Positions 9,109-18,326 of a DNA stretch of 62,996 nucleotides are shown in pieces. Each line of letters begins with the position of its first letter. Positions within the stretch are counted from its first letter, which is position 1. The DNA lies in the NCBI GenBank assembly GCA_937981955.1, contig CALJNA010000028.1, positions 1 through 62,996 on the forward strand, written 5' to 3'. The notes beneath the pieces are model-generated. The model searched no databases, was not told the origin of the DNA, and saw nothing but the letters and a program-made list of their open reading frames with translations. The position numbers and the translations under genes are program-made. This DNA comes from an uncultured Granulosicoccaceae bacterium (lineage in GTDB: Bacteria > Pseudomonadota > Gammaproteobacteria > Granulosicoccales > Granulosicoccaceae).

Positions 9109-9543
9109 ATGTTTGCGGTTAGCGTTCTAATAGCCTTGTTGACTATCTCTATCATCACTGATCTTAAAACCCGACGAATTCCAAATGCACTGGTTTGCAT
9201 CGGTACTCTGGCTGGTTTCTTTCTTTCTTATTTCAATCTGAACGGTGATATCACGCTATATCAATCTGTTTTTGGAACAATCTTGGGATTATTGATGCTT
9301 CTACCCGGCTATTTTGTCGGGAAAATGGGAGCTGGCGATGTGAAGCTATTGGCTATGTGCGGTAGTTTTTTGGGTGTTCAAGCGACGGTAATGGCAGGAC
9401 TCTGTACTTTGTTGTTGGGTGGCATTTTCGCTCTGTGTTGGATTTTTCTGGTAAAAGAACTGTCCATTAAAGATCATCGTTATCCTTATGCGCCCGCCAT
9501 TGCTGTGGGAGTTGTTCTAGCCCCGTTTCTCCATTTTAGCTAA
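9109..9543 (+). CDS. cpaA: Prepilin peptidase (A24 family), CpaA/TadV
   Basis: A 144-residue inner-membrane aspartic protease lacking the N-methylating domain of PilD, the normal size for TadV/CpaA. The two catalytic aspartates are seen in ITDLKTRRIPN (Asp18) and GAGD (Asp77, the GxGD motif). Several hydrophobic helices surround them. It should process Flp and the TadE-like pseudopilins encoded here. Confidence 0.93.
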   Translation: MFAVSVLIALLTISIITDLKTRRIPNALVCIGTLAGFFLSYFNLNGDITLYQSVFGTILGLLMLLPGYFVGKMGAGDVKLLAMCGSFLGVQATVMAGLCTLLLGGIFALCWIFLVKELSIKDHRYPYAPAIAVGVVLAPFLHFS

Positions 9544-9634
9544 TAAAAACAAGAACTCGCAAAATTGTTCAACATAGGGTGGTTGCGGCCGCTATAGACG
9601 GTTGGATAGGTAAGAATCTGGTTTGAGGACACAT

Positions 9635-10462
9635 ATGCTGAATGTAAAGGCGGGTGTTATGTTCCTGTTAGCGCTTATGCTCGGCACAGGTGCCGCCATG
9701 ATGGCATATGGCTGGATCCAGCAACTATCGCCTACCGAAGCGACTATCGATGCCGATACGGTGCTTGTATACGTTGCTGCACGCGAAATCCCCTATGGCA
9801 AAACGATCGACAAATCCCACTTAAAAACGGTGGAATGGCCGATCGAACACGCGCCGAAAGGCGCAATCCTTGCTACTGAAGACTTGATTGGGAAGATAGT
9901 TAATCAGGAGATATTACCTGATGAGCTGCTTATGAGTGCCCGAGTATCCGACAAGTTGCCGGGGAGCCGCCTTTCATCGATTGTAAAGCCCTCGATGCGC
10001 GCTATTACTGTACGGGTAAATGATGTAGCTGGTGTAGCCGGTTTTCTACTGCCTGGCAATCGAGTGGATGTATTAGCCACTCGCATGGAAGACAGAAGAG
10101 CCATAACGACAACGTTACTGCAAAACATCAAAGTCTTGGCTGTTGACCAAAAAGCCAGCAGCGCAAAGGATGAGCCCATTGTTGTGCGTGCAGTGACACT
10201 CGAAGCGCATTTAGAACAGGCGGCCCTGTTGGCAAGTGCGACTGAAGAAGGAAACATTCAGCTGGTGCTAAGAAACCCAGATGACCAGAGCACGCCGTTG
10301 GACGCGACAAATACATTGCTAAGAGCGCAAGCCATGGGAAAGCCGGAAACTAATGTGCCCACTCTCGGGGCTGCTCAATCGGTGAAGAAAGTGAGTAAGC
10401 CCGACAATAGTCTTACGATTATTAGAGGGACTGAAGTTGTTAGAACAACTTTACGGCAATAA
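9635..10462 (+). CDS. cpaB: Flp pilus assembly protein CpaB/RcpC
   Basis: A 275-residue periplasmic protein anchored by an N-terminal hydrophobic segment (about 5-25). It carries a SAF-like domain (AAREIPYGKTI, about 45-105) and the conserved RAITVRVNDVAGVAGFLLPG segment typical of RcpC/CpaB, which supports the secretin. The ATG at 9635 has TGAGGAC 8 nt upstream; the frame's earlier TTG (9623) is not needed. It lies between the peptidase and secretin genes, the standard tad order. Confidence 0.93.
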   Translation: MLNVKAGVMFLLALMLGTGAAMMAYGWIQQLSPTEATIDADTVLVYVAAREIPYGKTIDKSHLKTVEWPIEHAPKGAILATEDLIGKIVNQEILPDELLMSARVSDKLPGSRLSSIVKPSMRAITVRVNDVAGVAGFLLPGNRVDVLATRMEDRRAITTTLLQNIKVLAVDQKASSAKDEPIVVRAVTLEAHLEQAALLASATEEGNIQLVLRNPDDQSTPLDATNTLLRAQAMGKPETNVPTLGAAQSVKKVSKPDNSLTIIRGTEVVRTTLRQ

Positions 10463-10528
10463 CAGTTCTAGGGACAGGTGTTCGTACAGATCAAAACGCG
10501 CTAGGGAAAGCGATCAATAGGGCAGAAG

Positions 10529-12088
10529 ATGTATCACATTACTTATAGTCGCTTACCTAATAAGGTGATCATGCTAAGAATGATAGTTCTGGCCATTTGC
10601 TGTTTTATGTATTCTACATTGAGCGCGAATACAGACGAAATGGATTTGGTCATACCTCTTTATAAATCCAGTATTTTGGATTTGAACAAAAAACCGATGC
10701 GAGTATCGCTTGGAAATCCCGCCATTGCCGATATAGTCGTGCTGCGAAACGATCAGGTTCATGTTGCTGCGAAAGCTCTAGGCACTACAAACGTGGTGTT
10801 CTGGGATAGAAACGACCGGATATTTCAATCGCTTAATATTGAAGTCACTCACGATCTTGCGTCGTTAAAGAAAAAATTACACAACATGATGCCTGAAGAG
10901 GCAATCAAAGTTTTTTCTGCTCAGGAGAAACTTATATTATCGGGTGAGGTAAGTTCCGCTACAAATGTTGGGGCAGCGATCAAAGTTGCGCAAGGATATT
11001 TACCTGGTTGCAACGCTCAGCCAAATGACAACGTGGACAGTGGAGACGGCGCGTTGAGCTGTGGCAATGCGGAAGTCGTTAATTTACTCAAAGTGGTTGG
11101 ATCTCAGCAAATCATGCTTGAAGTAAAAGTGGCTGAAATGTCCCGAACGTTTTTACGTACATTGGATACCGATTTAAATTTGCTTAATTTTGCTTCGGGT
11201 GCTGGTGTTACAAATGGTGGTAGTTCCTGGCCAAACGTACTCGTGAACAACGAAGAGGTGCCTTTTTTAGCTGGTGGTATTCCAGACGGATCTGTCCCGA
11301 TAATCGGGCCGGTTGTAAGCAAGTTCCAGCCCAATACCCCCAATATTAGTGATAAGGGACTGTTCTTCCAAGACTTAGTTGGCGATACTTTCTTTCATGC
11401 TGCGCTGGAATTGTCTCGATCAAAAGGACTTGCAAAAGTGTTGGCAGAACCTAATCTGACTACCCTGACAGGACGGCCGGCTGAGTTCATTTCAGGTGGC
11501 GAATTTCCGGTGCCTGTGCCTCAGGACGGACGTACAAGTATCGTGTTTAAAGACTACGGTGTGAAAGTAAAGTTTATTCCTACAATACTTGACTCGGATC
11601 GAATCAGCCTCGATCTAGACATCATTGTTAGTGATTTGTCAGAAGGTCGGCAAGTTAGTATAGCCTCAACAGGCGCCAGCTCTGTATTCTCTATTCCTAC
11701 CTTAACCAAGCGTGGCGTTTCCAGCACAGTCGAGTTGGCGGATGGCCAAACAATAGGTATAGCAGGACTAATTCAAGACAACGTTCGGGAAGTTATAACT
11801 ACACTGCCGGGTATCGCCGACATCCCCATACTCGGGCAATTATTTCGAAGTCAGGAATTTATATCAGGCCAAACCGAGCTAGTTATATTTGTAACCGCAC
11901 ACCTTGCTCAGCCGATTGCCAGTGATCAAATCAAGTTGCCCACTGATAGTTTCGTACCGCCAAGTGACCTTGAGTTTTACTTATTAGGGCGAATGGAATC
12001 ACGAGCAGCCGTGGATCAGAAAACATCTCCAACATTGACACCTTTAGCTGGCGGTGTTGATGGCTTGAGTTTTGGGCACGATTTGTAA
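10529..12088 (+). CDS. cpaC: Tad secretin CpaC/RcpA
   Basis: About 519 residues. A signal sequence (hydrophobic stretch about 15-33) precedes an N-terminal pilus-assembly/BON-like region (about 45-125). The C-terminal secretin domain (about 300-465) contains AEPNLTTLTGRPAEFISGGEFPVP and the closing VELADGQTIGIAGL and PILGQLFRS motifs. It forms the outer-membrane pore of the Tad pilus. ATG 10571, preceded by AAGGTG, would give a more compact signal peptide and may be the true start. Confidence 0.93.
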   Translation: MYHITYSRLPNKVIMLRMIVLAICCFMYSTLSANTDEMDLVIPLYKSSILDLNKKPMRVSLGNPAIADIVVLRNDQVHVAAKALGTTNVVFWDRNDRIFQSLNIEVTHDLASLKKKLHNMMPEEAIKVFSAQEKLILSGEVSSATNVGAAIKVAQGYLPGCNAQPNDNVDSGDGALSCGNAEVVNLLKVVGSQQIMLEVKVAEMSRTFLRTLDTDLNLLNFASGAGVTNGGSSWPNVLVNNEEVPFLAGGIPDGSVPIIGPVVSKFQPNTPNISDKGLFFQDLVGDTFFHAALELSRSKGLAKVLAEPNLTTLTGRPAEFISGGEFPVPVPQDGRTSIVFKDYGVKVKFIPTILDSDRISLDLDIIVSDLSEGRQVSIASTGASSVFSIPTLTKRGVSSTVELADGQTIGIAGLIQDNVREVITTLPGIADIPILGQLFRSQEFISGQTELVIFVTAHLAQPIASDQIKLPTDSFVPPSDLEFYLLGRMESRAAVDQKTSPTLTPLAGGVDGLSFGHDL

Positions 12089-12094
12089 GGATAC

Positions 12095-12388
12095 ATGATG
12101 AACGAAAATATAGAACACAAAATACGGATTTTTGTCATTCTGCTCGTTATGGGGAGCTTGTCTTCCTGTTCCTGGTCAGATCCTGTCAGGGTCGAGGACG
12201 ATTTCGGAAATTCGGTCCGACACATGATTGAGCAACAAAAACAAGCGCAATCTGAAGAAGAAACCAGCTCAGATTATAAGCCGACTGAGCTCGATGGTGA
12301 TTCTGCGCTGAACAGTTTGGAGCAATATCGGGCAGCGCAAAAAAGAACTAACCAAAAAGACTCTTTAGACTCCTTTGGCGTGGATTAA
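12095..12388 (+). CDS. Small Tad-associated lipoprotein
   Basis: A 97-residue protein with an N-terminal hydrophobic segment ending in LSSC, a lipobox, then a charged, Gln/Glu-rich body. The segment DDFGNSVRHMI resembles short lipoproteins found in other tad loci at this position. AGGA just upstream supports the start. It lies 6 nt after the secretin gene and is likely translated with it; a pilotin-like or secretin-partner role is an inference. Confidence 0.75.
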   Translation: MMNENIEHKIRIFVILLVMGSLSSCSWSDPVRVEDDFGNSVRHMIEQQKQAQSEEETSSDYKPTELDGDSALNSLEQYRAAQKRTNQKDSLDSFGVD

Positions 12389-12399
12389 CTGGCGGAAAG

Positions 12400-13731
12400 A
12401 TGTCCATGGAGCCACTACCTAAAATTAAAACAGCGTTAACACCATATCATCAGAAAGGTGCAATGCTGCCAATAATTGCCTTCGGAATGTTGGTTTTACT
12501 TGGAATAGCGGGCCTTGCCATTGATAGTAGTCATATGTTTCTTAACGGCACCCGATTGCAAAATGCTTTGGATTCAGCCGCCATAAGCGCTGCAAAAACG
12601 CTCAACCGATCGGGAGGTAATACAGCTCTTGCTACTCAACACGGGACAGAAGCGTTTGAACTGCACCTTGTTGGTGAATTAGATGAAGCAGCGGTAACGC
12701 TCGATTTCGAATATGCAAAAACACTTAATCCGTTCGAATCCGCTGATATAGACGCTCGGTTTGTTCGAGTATCTGTTGCCGACTATAGGCAACAATTCTG
12801 GTTTGCTCAGGTTTTGCCTGGGGTTGAAGAATCCACATTACTAGGCGCGACAGCCGTGGCTGGCCCAATTCCATTGGGCTCGGGTAAGGTCTGCGATATT
12901 GCACCTATGATTGTGTGTGGCGACCCTAGTGACACGGACAGTTCTGACGGTACTTACCTTGGAATGAATTTTGGTGACGAAGTAAATGTGCAATGCCTAA
13001 AGTCGAGTAGAAATAATTTTGGTGCCGATGACAGCAGTAGGATAGGGTATCGCGCAAACGGAAACGGAAACGGAAATGGAAATGGAAATGGAAATGGAAA
13101 CGGAAACGGAAACGGAAACGGAAACGGAAACAGCGATATTCCGCCGCAATGCCAACCACCAATAGATAGTATAGGCCCTGGGAATTTCCAACTCTCGCAG
13201 TTAAGTTGTGGTAGTGGTGCAAATTGTGTGCGCTTGTCGTTAGCGACAGACGTATCTAGTTGCGTATCCAGTTCGGGAAGCATGACTACCAAGCCAGGTA
13301 ATTCTGTTGGTCCTACTGCGCAAGGAATTAATACACGTTTTGGTATCTATAATGGCCCGACGAATGCCACTGATCACCCAGCTGATCTTGTATCTCAATA
13401 TCCGCTTACTTACAGCCAGTATGAAGACGCCTATTTTAATGAGCAATTTGATCAGCCGAACGGCAGCCCTCAACGAAGAATTTTAGCTGTCCCTATCGGT
13501 AACTGTAGCGTGGCAGGTAGTGGCACGACCAGTATTCCGATATTAGGCTTTGGCTGCTACTTTCTTACGCAACCAACCCAGGGAACAGGACAAAATAATT
13601 GGGTTATTGGACATCTTATAGAAGGATGTGAGGTTGGTGGAACTCCGGGTGAAGATCCAGTCAAAACCGGTCAGGGTTATTCGACTTATAAAATAATCCT
13701 GTACAACGACCCAGATAATCTGGCTTCATGA
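12400..13731 (+). CDS. tadG: TadG-like pilus assembly protein with Gly-Asn repeat
   Basis: A 443-residue protein. The N-terminus carries the KGAMLPIIAFGMLVLLGIAG-type segment of TadG/TadE-like proteins (about 19-40) and then NGTRLQNALDSAAISAAKTL, typical of the TadG N-terminal family. The rest is extracytoplasmic with many cysteines (for example VCDIAPMIVCGD). Around residues 221-244 there are 12 consecutive Gly-Asn units. A second ATG at 12406 fits the GGCGGA ribosome binding site better. Its stop overlaps the next start by 4 nt (ATGA). Confidence 0.85.
   Translation: MSMEPLPKIKTALTPYHQKGAMLPIIAFGMLVLLGIAGLAIDSSHMFLNGTRLQNALDSAAISAAKTLNRSGGNTALATQHGTEAFELHLVGELDEAAVTLDFEYAKTLNPFESADIDARFVRVSVADYRQQFWFAQVLPGVEESTLLGATAVAGPIPLGSGKVCDIAPMIVCGDPSDTDSSDGTYLGMNFGDEVNVQCLKSSRNNFGADDSSRIGYRANGNGNGNGNGNGNGNGNGNGNGNGNSDIPPQCQPPIDSIGPGNFQLSQLSCGSGANCVRLSLATDVSSCVSSSGSMTTKPGNSVGPTAQGINTRFGIYNGPTNATDHPADLVSQYPLTYSQYEDAYFNEQFDQPNGSPQRRILAVPIGNCSVAGSGTTSIPILGFGCYFLTQPTQGTGQNNWVIGHLIEGCEVGGTPGEDPVKTGQGYSTYKIILYNDPDNLAS
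13060..13131 (+). repeat. Hexanucleotide tandem repeat (12 units) inside tadG
   Basis: Twelve uninterrupted 6-bp units GGAAAY occur in the order two GGAAAC, four GGAAAT, six GGAAAC. Because the unit is two codons long (Gly-Asn), copy-number change would lengthen or shorten the protein without shifting frame. Confidence 0.95.
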
Positions 13732-14219
13732 ATATCCCGATGAAAAGGCAATCAGCCAAAGCTGGTAATCAGCGTGGAATCGCAATGGTTGAATTGGCTA
13801 TTGCGATACCTGCTATGTTGATGATCATGTTGCTGACTGTAGAAGTGACTCGGGTAATGTACCAGTACAATACTCTAACGAAAGTGGTTCGAGATGGATC
13901 GCGTGCTATTGCAGCTAATCTACTTAGAGGCAGTGCGCTTACAGGCCTTTCAAACGATGATTTACAAACTGCCAAGCAATTAATTGTTTCAGGCAAACCT
14001 CAGGGCGGTACTGCACTACTAACAGGGTTATCAACCGATGATGTATCAGTTGATATAAGTACATTGGGTTCTGGTGGCACGCAAAGATACTACGTTCAGG
14101 TATCTGCCAGCTACGACTACGTCCCTCTCTTTGCATCAATCGGAGGTAACGGCTTTTCACCACAAAGTGCATATCTCGATTTTACCCTTACTGCACTCAG
14201 TAGTATGAGAGCTCAATGA
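13728..14219 (+). CDS. tadE: TadE-like pseudopilin
   Basis: A 163-residue protein with a short basic leader, then RGIAMVELAIAIPAML (about 17-32), the TadE signature with the Glu that mimics the pilin Glu5 (MVE), and a hydrophobic helix. The rest is a soluble domain. TadE-family proteins are pseudopilins processed by TadV. It overlaps tadG upstream and the next pseudopilin gene downstream by 4 nt each, indicating translational coupling. Confidence 0.88.
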   Translation: MNIPMKRQSAKAGNQRGIAMVELAIAIPAMLMIMLLTVEVTRVMYQYNTLTKVVRDGSRAIAANLLRGSALTGLSNDDLQTAKQLIVSGKPQGGTALLTGLSTDDVSVDISTLGSGGTQRYYVQVSASYDYVPLFASIGGNGFSPQSAYLDFTLTALSSMRAQ

Positions 14220-14710
14220 ACGCAATAACGAATAAAGGCCGACAGAGTGGTGCTTACATCGTTGAATTCGCTTATTCGATTGGAATTTTTATGTTTATTC
14301 TGTTTGCTGTAATCGAGACAGGACGCATTTTATACACTTGGTCAGCGCTTACGCTGGTGACACAGCGTGGCGCACGAGTTGCGGCTGTTTGCCCTGTTCA
14401 TGATGAAATGATTGCTCAGATCGCTGTGTTTGGAGGAAGCAATGGTGGCGCGTCATCGATAATACCAGGTGTAGGGACCGACAATATATTAGTGAGCTAT
14501 CTGGATGAGGCTGGTGCTGCAAGCAATGACTACGAGAACATAGTTTATGTAAACGTCAGCATTGCTAATTACACGCATGAGTTGCTAATACCATTGTTCC
14601 TCAATGAGAGTATTACGCGGAATATTCTAGCGCCAACGTTCTCAACGACTTTATCTGTTGAGAGCCTTGGCTATGACCCATCCAGTGAATCAAGAGTGTG
14701 TTTTGCTTGA
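14216..14710 (+). CDS. tadF: TadE/TadF-like pseudopilin
   Basis: A 164-residue protein whose N-terminus (GAYIVEFAYSIGIFMFILF, about 12-30) has the VEFA variant of the TadE-family helix with its conserved Glu. Then comes ETGRILYTWSALTLVTQRGARVAA, commonly seen in TadE/TadF proteins. Two cysteines (CPVH and the C-terminal VCFA) may form a disulfide. It starts inside the ATGA of the preceding gene. Assignment as TadF rather than a second TadE rests on position. Confidence 0.83.
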   Translation: MNAITNKGRQSGAYIVEFAYSIGIFMFILFAVIETGRILYTWSALTLVTQRGARVAAVCPVHDEMIAQIAVFGGSNGGASSIIPGVGTDNILVSYLDEAGAASNDYENIVYVNVSIANYTHELLIPLFLNESITRNILAPTFSTTLSVESLGYDPSSESRVCFA

Positions 14711-14739
14711 GGCAAAATGAGCACTGTTCGAGAAAAAAC

Positions 14740-15924
14740 ATGAATAAAGATTTACGAGTCATTTTAGTAAGCCATTCCAGCTCAGCTTTAAACAGGCTGG
14801 AAAATACATTACAAGAGAATGTAAGCCTCAAGGTAACTCGCACACTTTTAAATGAAGAAGACTATTACCCGTTGATATCAGAAGTTTTAGCAGCCGATGT
14901 GATGGTTCTTGCTTTGTCTGAATCATGGGAAAATATGCTTGACGTATTGGCTGAAAACAATAAAGCAGGTAATCGTCCAGCCACCGTTATCGTTGGTCCC
15001 GATGATAGGCCTGAAGTTATCAAATCTGCTCTGCGGGCCGGGGCTGCTGATTATGTTGGGGAGTCTGAAGAAAAAAGCAGTTTGTTTGCCGCAATTGAAA
15101 GTAGCGCTAAGGCGATGAACTCGGCGACAAACTCTACTAGTGATTTAACCTTATTCGTTACCCCCAAGGGCGGCTCAGGTACAAGCACATTAGTTGTTAA
15201 CTTCGCGCACATATTAGCGCAACGCGAAGGCACTAATGTGTTGGCTATGGATCTAGATGTCCAATATGGAAATTTACCCATTTTTTATAATGAAAAACCT
15301 AGTACGCGTTTGGCAAATGCGCTAATTAATGGTGAGCCTATCGATAGTACGATACTAGACGCTTGTATTAACAATAGAGGAAAGAATCCGAACGTACTAG
15401 CGACATACTCTGACCAAGTCATATCACCTTGGGATTTAAGCACTGAGCAAGTCACCGATCTATTCGCATTGCTGGAAGAGAAATACAGTCATGTACTCGT
15501 TGATCTGCCACGATCAATTGATCCGTTGACCTTCTATGCATTGGAACGTGCAAAGAGAATTGTTGTAATAGTACAGCAGACATTATCGGATATGCGCACG
15601 GCCAACCAATACATACGTCTATTGCTTGATCAGGGGATAGCGTCAGATACCATTTCTATAATAATAAATCGTCATGAGAAGCGAAATATCATCCGGATGC
15701 AAGACTTTGCCGCGGCATTTCAGGGATATGAAATACTGGTGATACCTAACGATTATAAACGCGTGAACTATGCATCAGACAACACAGTTGCGCTGATAGA
15801 TCGTTGGAGATCTGCGCATATTTCCAAGTCACTATTGGCGGTAAGTAATCAAATATGGCCGACAGAAGCTACCTCAAAAAAGTCCTTATTCTCGATTAAT
15901 TCAAGCCCTGATAAAGCTGCGTAG
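14740..15924 (+). CDS. cpaE: Tad pilus localisation ATPase-like protein CpaE/TadZ
   Basis: A 394-residue protein with an N-terminal receiver-like domain (about 1-125, containing RAGAADYVGE) and a C-terminal ParA/MinD-like domain. The deviant Walker A is KGGSGTST at 143-150: the signature Lys143 is present, but the usual catalytic lysine position (148) is Thr. The later motif MDLDVQYGNLP matches the CpaE/TadZ family, which places the pilus machine at the cell pole. ATG 14740 is chosen over an in-frame GTG at 14698, which overlaps the preceding gene. Confidence 0.9.
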   Translation: MNKDLRVILVSHSSSALNRLENTLQENVSLKVTRTLLNEEDYYPLISEVLAADVMVLALSESWENMLDVLAENNKAGNRPATVIVGPDDRPEVIKSALRAGAADYVGESEEKSSLFAAIESSAKAMNSATNSTSDLTLFVTPKGGSGTSTLVVNFAHILAQREGTNVLAMDLDVQYGNLPIFYNEKPSTRLANALINGEPIDSTILDACINNRGKNPNVLATYSDQVISPWDLSTEQVTDLFALLEEKYSHVLVDLPRSIDPLTFYALERAKRIVVIVQQTLSDMRTANQYIRLLLDQGIASDTISIIINRHEKRNIIRMQDFAAAFQGYEILVIPNDYKRVNYASDNTVALIDRWRSAHISKSLLAVSNQIWPTEATSKKSLFSINSSPDKAA

Positions 15925-15933
15925 GAGTTTTTC

Positions 15934-17337
15934 TTGAGTTCAAATAAGATTAAAACCAATTTACGCTTCGCCAATAGTAACGATAAGGCAGGTGCCTCAG
16001 CGGCCGGAGTTAAAATTTCGGAAATAAGTAACAATCGGTTGGCTGAACTGGGTGACAGTAGTGATAATGACTGGATAAAACGCACCCACGAGTCGCTACT
16101 GAAAGTGCTCGATCTATCACGTGTTATTACGATGCCAACTGATAAAGCACGAGTGCAAATCAGGGAGGCGGCAACCAAGTTATTAGACGACGCAAATGCA
16201 CCCTTGTCTGCAAGCACGCGTCAGCGGGTGGTTAAAGGGGTAGAAAACGAAATATTAGGCCACGGTCCATTAGAGCCATTGCTGGAAGATCCGTCAGTTT
16301 CAGACATATTGGTCAATAGTTTTGATTCTGTCTATGTTGAAAGAGGTGGGAAGCTAGAGAAAACACCTATTCAGTTTAGGGATAATCAACATTTGCTTAC
16401 CATTATCGATCGTATTGTCTCCAATGTTGGACGTCGAGTTGATGAGTCTTCGCCGATGGTAGATGCCCGGCTGGCGGATGGCAGTCGTGTTAATGCGATT
16501 ATTCCTCCATTGGCACTTGATGGGCCTGCAATGTCTATTAGACGGTTTATAAGAGACAAATTATCCACCGAAGATTTAATCAATATAGGCAGTATAAATG
16601 ACGCCATGGCGGAAGTGCTGGCGGAGATAGTGAAAGCCCAACTCAATATAGTGGTATCTGGAGGCACCGGTACAGGTAAAACCACCATACTTAACATTCT
16701 GTCGAGCTATATAGGAAGTACTGAACGGATAATTACCATAGAAGATTCAGCTGAACTTCAATTGCAACAACCTCATGTTGTTAGGCTTGAAACAAGGCCG
16801 CAAAATATCGAGGGAAAAGGCGAAATATCGCAGCGGGAATTGGTTAAGAATTCACTTCGGATGCGCCCTGACAGAGTCATTATTGGAGAAGTTCGTGGTA
16901 GTGAGGCACTTGATATGCTCCAAGCCATGAACACCGGGCATGATGGTTCGTTGGCGACTCTGCATGCCAATACACCGCGCGATGCAATTAGTCGGTTAGA
17001 GAATATGGTTAGTATGGCGGGGTTGAAAATGCCTATGAGCGCGATGCGATCTCAAATTGCTTCGGCTGTTGATGTGATATTACAGCTTGAACGTATGGAG
17101 GATGGAAAAAGGCGCGTTACCAGTATCACAGAAGTGCAAGGTATGGAAGGTGACGTGATCACCATGAGTGAGATATTCACTTTTGTCCGTACAGGTTTAG
17201 ATGACCAAGGTAATGTATTAGGTCACTTTACTGCGACTGGTGTAGTTCCAAATTTTCACGACAAACTTAAAACTCGTGGATCTGATATTTCTACAAGTTT
17301 GTTTAATCCTAAAACTGCTTCCAGGTTAGCTTCGTAG
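15934..17337 (+). CDS. cpaF: Tad secretion ATPase CpaF/TadA
   Basis: A 467-residue type II/IV secretion hexameric ATPase of the CpaF family. The N-terminal domain with GPLEPLLEDPSVSDILVN (about 109-126) precedes Walker A SGGTGTGKTT (about 242-251), an Asp box IEDSAELQ, a Walker B region RPDRVIIGEVRG and the His box GHDGSLATLHAN. It powers pilus assembly at the inner membrane. The start is TTG 15934, supported by AGGAG 6 nt upstream. Its stop overlaps the tadB start by 1 nt. Confidence 0.95.
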   Translation: MSSNKIKTNLRFANSNDKAGASAAGVKISEISNNRLAELGDSSDNDWIKRTHESLLKVLDLSRVITMPTDKARVQIREAATKLLDDANAPLSASTRQRVVKGVENEILGHGPLEPLLEDPSVSDILVNSFDSVYVERGGKLEKTPIQFRDNQHLLTIIDRIVSNVGRRVDESSPMVDARLADGSRVNAIIPPLALDGPAMSIRRFIRDKLSTEDLINIGSINDAMAEVLAEIVKAQLNIVVSGGTGTGKTTILNILSSYIGSTERIITIEDSAELQLQQPHVVRLETRPQNIEGKGEISQRELVKNSLRMRPDRVIIGEVRGSEALDMLQAMNTGHDGSLATLHANTPRDAISRLENMVSMAGLKMPMSAMRSQIASAVDVILQLERMEDGKRRVTSITEVQGMEGDVITMSEIFTFVRTGLDDQGNVLGHFTATGVVPNFHDKLKTRGSDISTSLFNPKTASRLAS

Positions 17338-18305
17338 TGTCGAATTTACACGCTTTGCTATTTGCAGTATTGGTTTTTGGATTCGTTCTGCTTTTGACAT
17401 CTGCGCTGTTTATACCGACCATGAGTACTCGCGCTCGTGCCGGTAGAAAAATGCGCAGACGTATGCGTACCACTTTGACACCCACTGACGATGATCAATC
17501 ATTGATCAGGGACGGCTATGCTGAATCAAACAATAGTGATGGTTCTTATCTGAGCCTTTCGTTATTCCGAAGAATTGATCAGAAAATTAGGCACGCCGGG
17601 CTGAAGACTACGGTTAAAAAAATTGTGCTTATGTCAATAAGCTGTGCGGGAATTTTGTTCTTGTGTGTGCTTGCGCTATCACAGTCGTGGGTATTTTCGT
17701 TCATTGCTGGCGCGGCTGGGTCACTTTTTCCTTACTATCGTTTGTGCGTTTTGGCCCAGCGACGATTGGATCTGTTTGAAAAGCAGCTGCCAGAAGCACT
17801 GGATATCATGTCCAGAGCGCTAAAAGTTGGGCATCCATTTAACGAAACACTGAATTTTGTCGGTGAGGAAATGGATAACCCAATAGCAGAGGAATTTGGT
17901 CGTGTTTTCTCTGATATGAATTATGGGCAACCCTCTAAAGCCGCATTTCATGCGCTGCTGGATAGAGTCCCCAGTGTAAGTCTTCAGACCTTGGTAACCG
18001 CTGTATTAATTCAGCAAGAAAGTGGTGGTGCGTTGGCGGAGATTCTAGAGAAAGTATCGGATGTTATTCGTGGGCGTTTTCGATTGCAAAGAAAACTGAA
18101 AAGTCTTTCGGCGGAAGGACGAATGTCTGCATGGGTTCTAACCATGATTCCTTTTGCACTGGCTGGTATGCTAATGATTGTTTCACCAGATTATTTGCCG
18201 ATATTAGTAGCAGACGAGATGGGGCGAAAAGTTATTGCAATCGGGTTGGGCTTACTAGTCGTTGGTGCCTTATGGATAAAGTATATTATTAATATTAAGG
18301 TTTAA
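17337..18305 (+). CDS. tadB: Tad inner-membrane platform protein TadB
   Basis: A 322-residue protein with an N-terminal membrane segment (about 5-28), two central helices (about 98-140), a T2SSF/GspF-like cytoplasmic domain (LDLFEKQLPEALDIMSRALKVGH, about 143-165; QESGGALAEILEKVSD, about 230-245) and two C-terminal helices. It matches TadB/CpaG. GTG start overlapping the cpaF stop. It forms the inner-membrane platform with TadC. Confidence 0.93.
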   Translation: MSNLHALLFAVLVFGFVLLLTSALFIPTMSTRARAGRKMRRRMRTTLTPTDDDQSLIRDGYAESNNSDGSYLSLSLFRRIDQKIRHAGLKTTVKKIVLMSISCAGILFLCVLALSQSWVFSFIAGAAGSLFPYYRLCVLAQRRLDLFEKQLPEALDIMSRALKVGHPFNETLNFVGEEMDNPIAEEFGRVFSDMNYGQPSKAAFHALLDRVPSVSLQTLVTAVLIQQESGGALAEILEKVSDVIRGRFRLQRKLKSLSAEGRMSAWVLTMIPFALAGMLMIVSPDYLPILVADEMGRKVIAIGLGLLVVGALWIKYIINIKV

Positions 18306-18326
18306 TGCTGTGTTGAGCGTAACTAC

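Noticed and set aside
12954..13292. Antisense frame with long Phe-Pro dipeptide repeats
   Set aside because: It is the reverse complement of the Gly-Asn repeat in tadG, which lies inside a well-supported gene.
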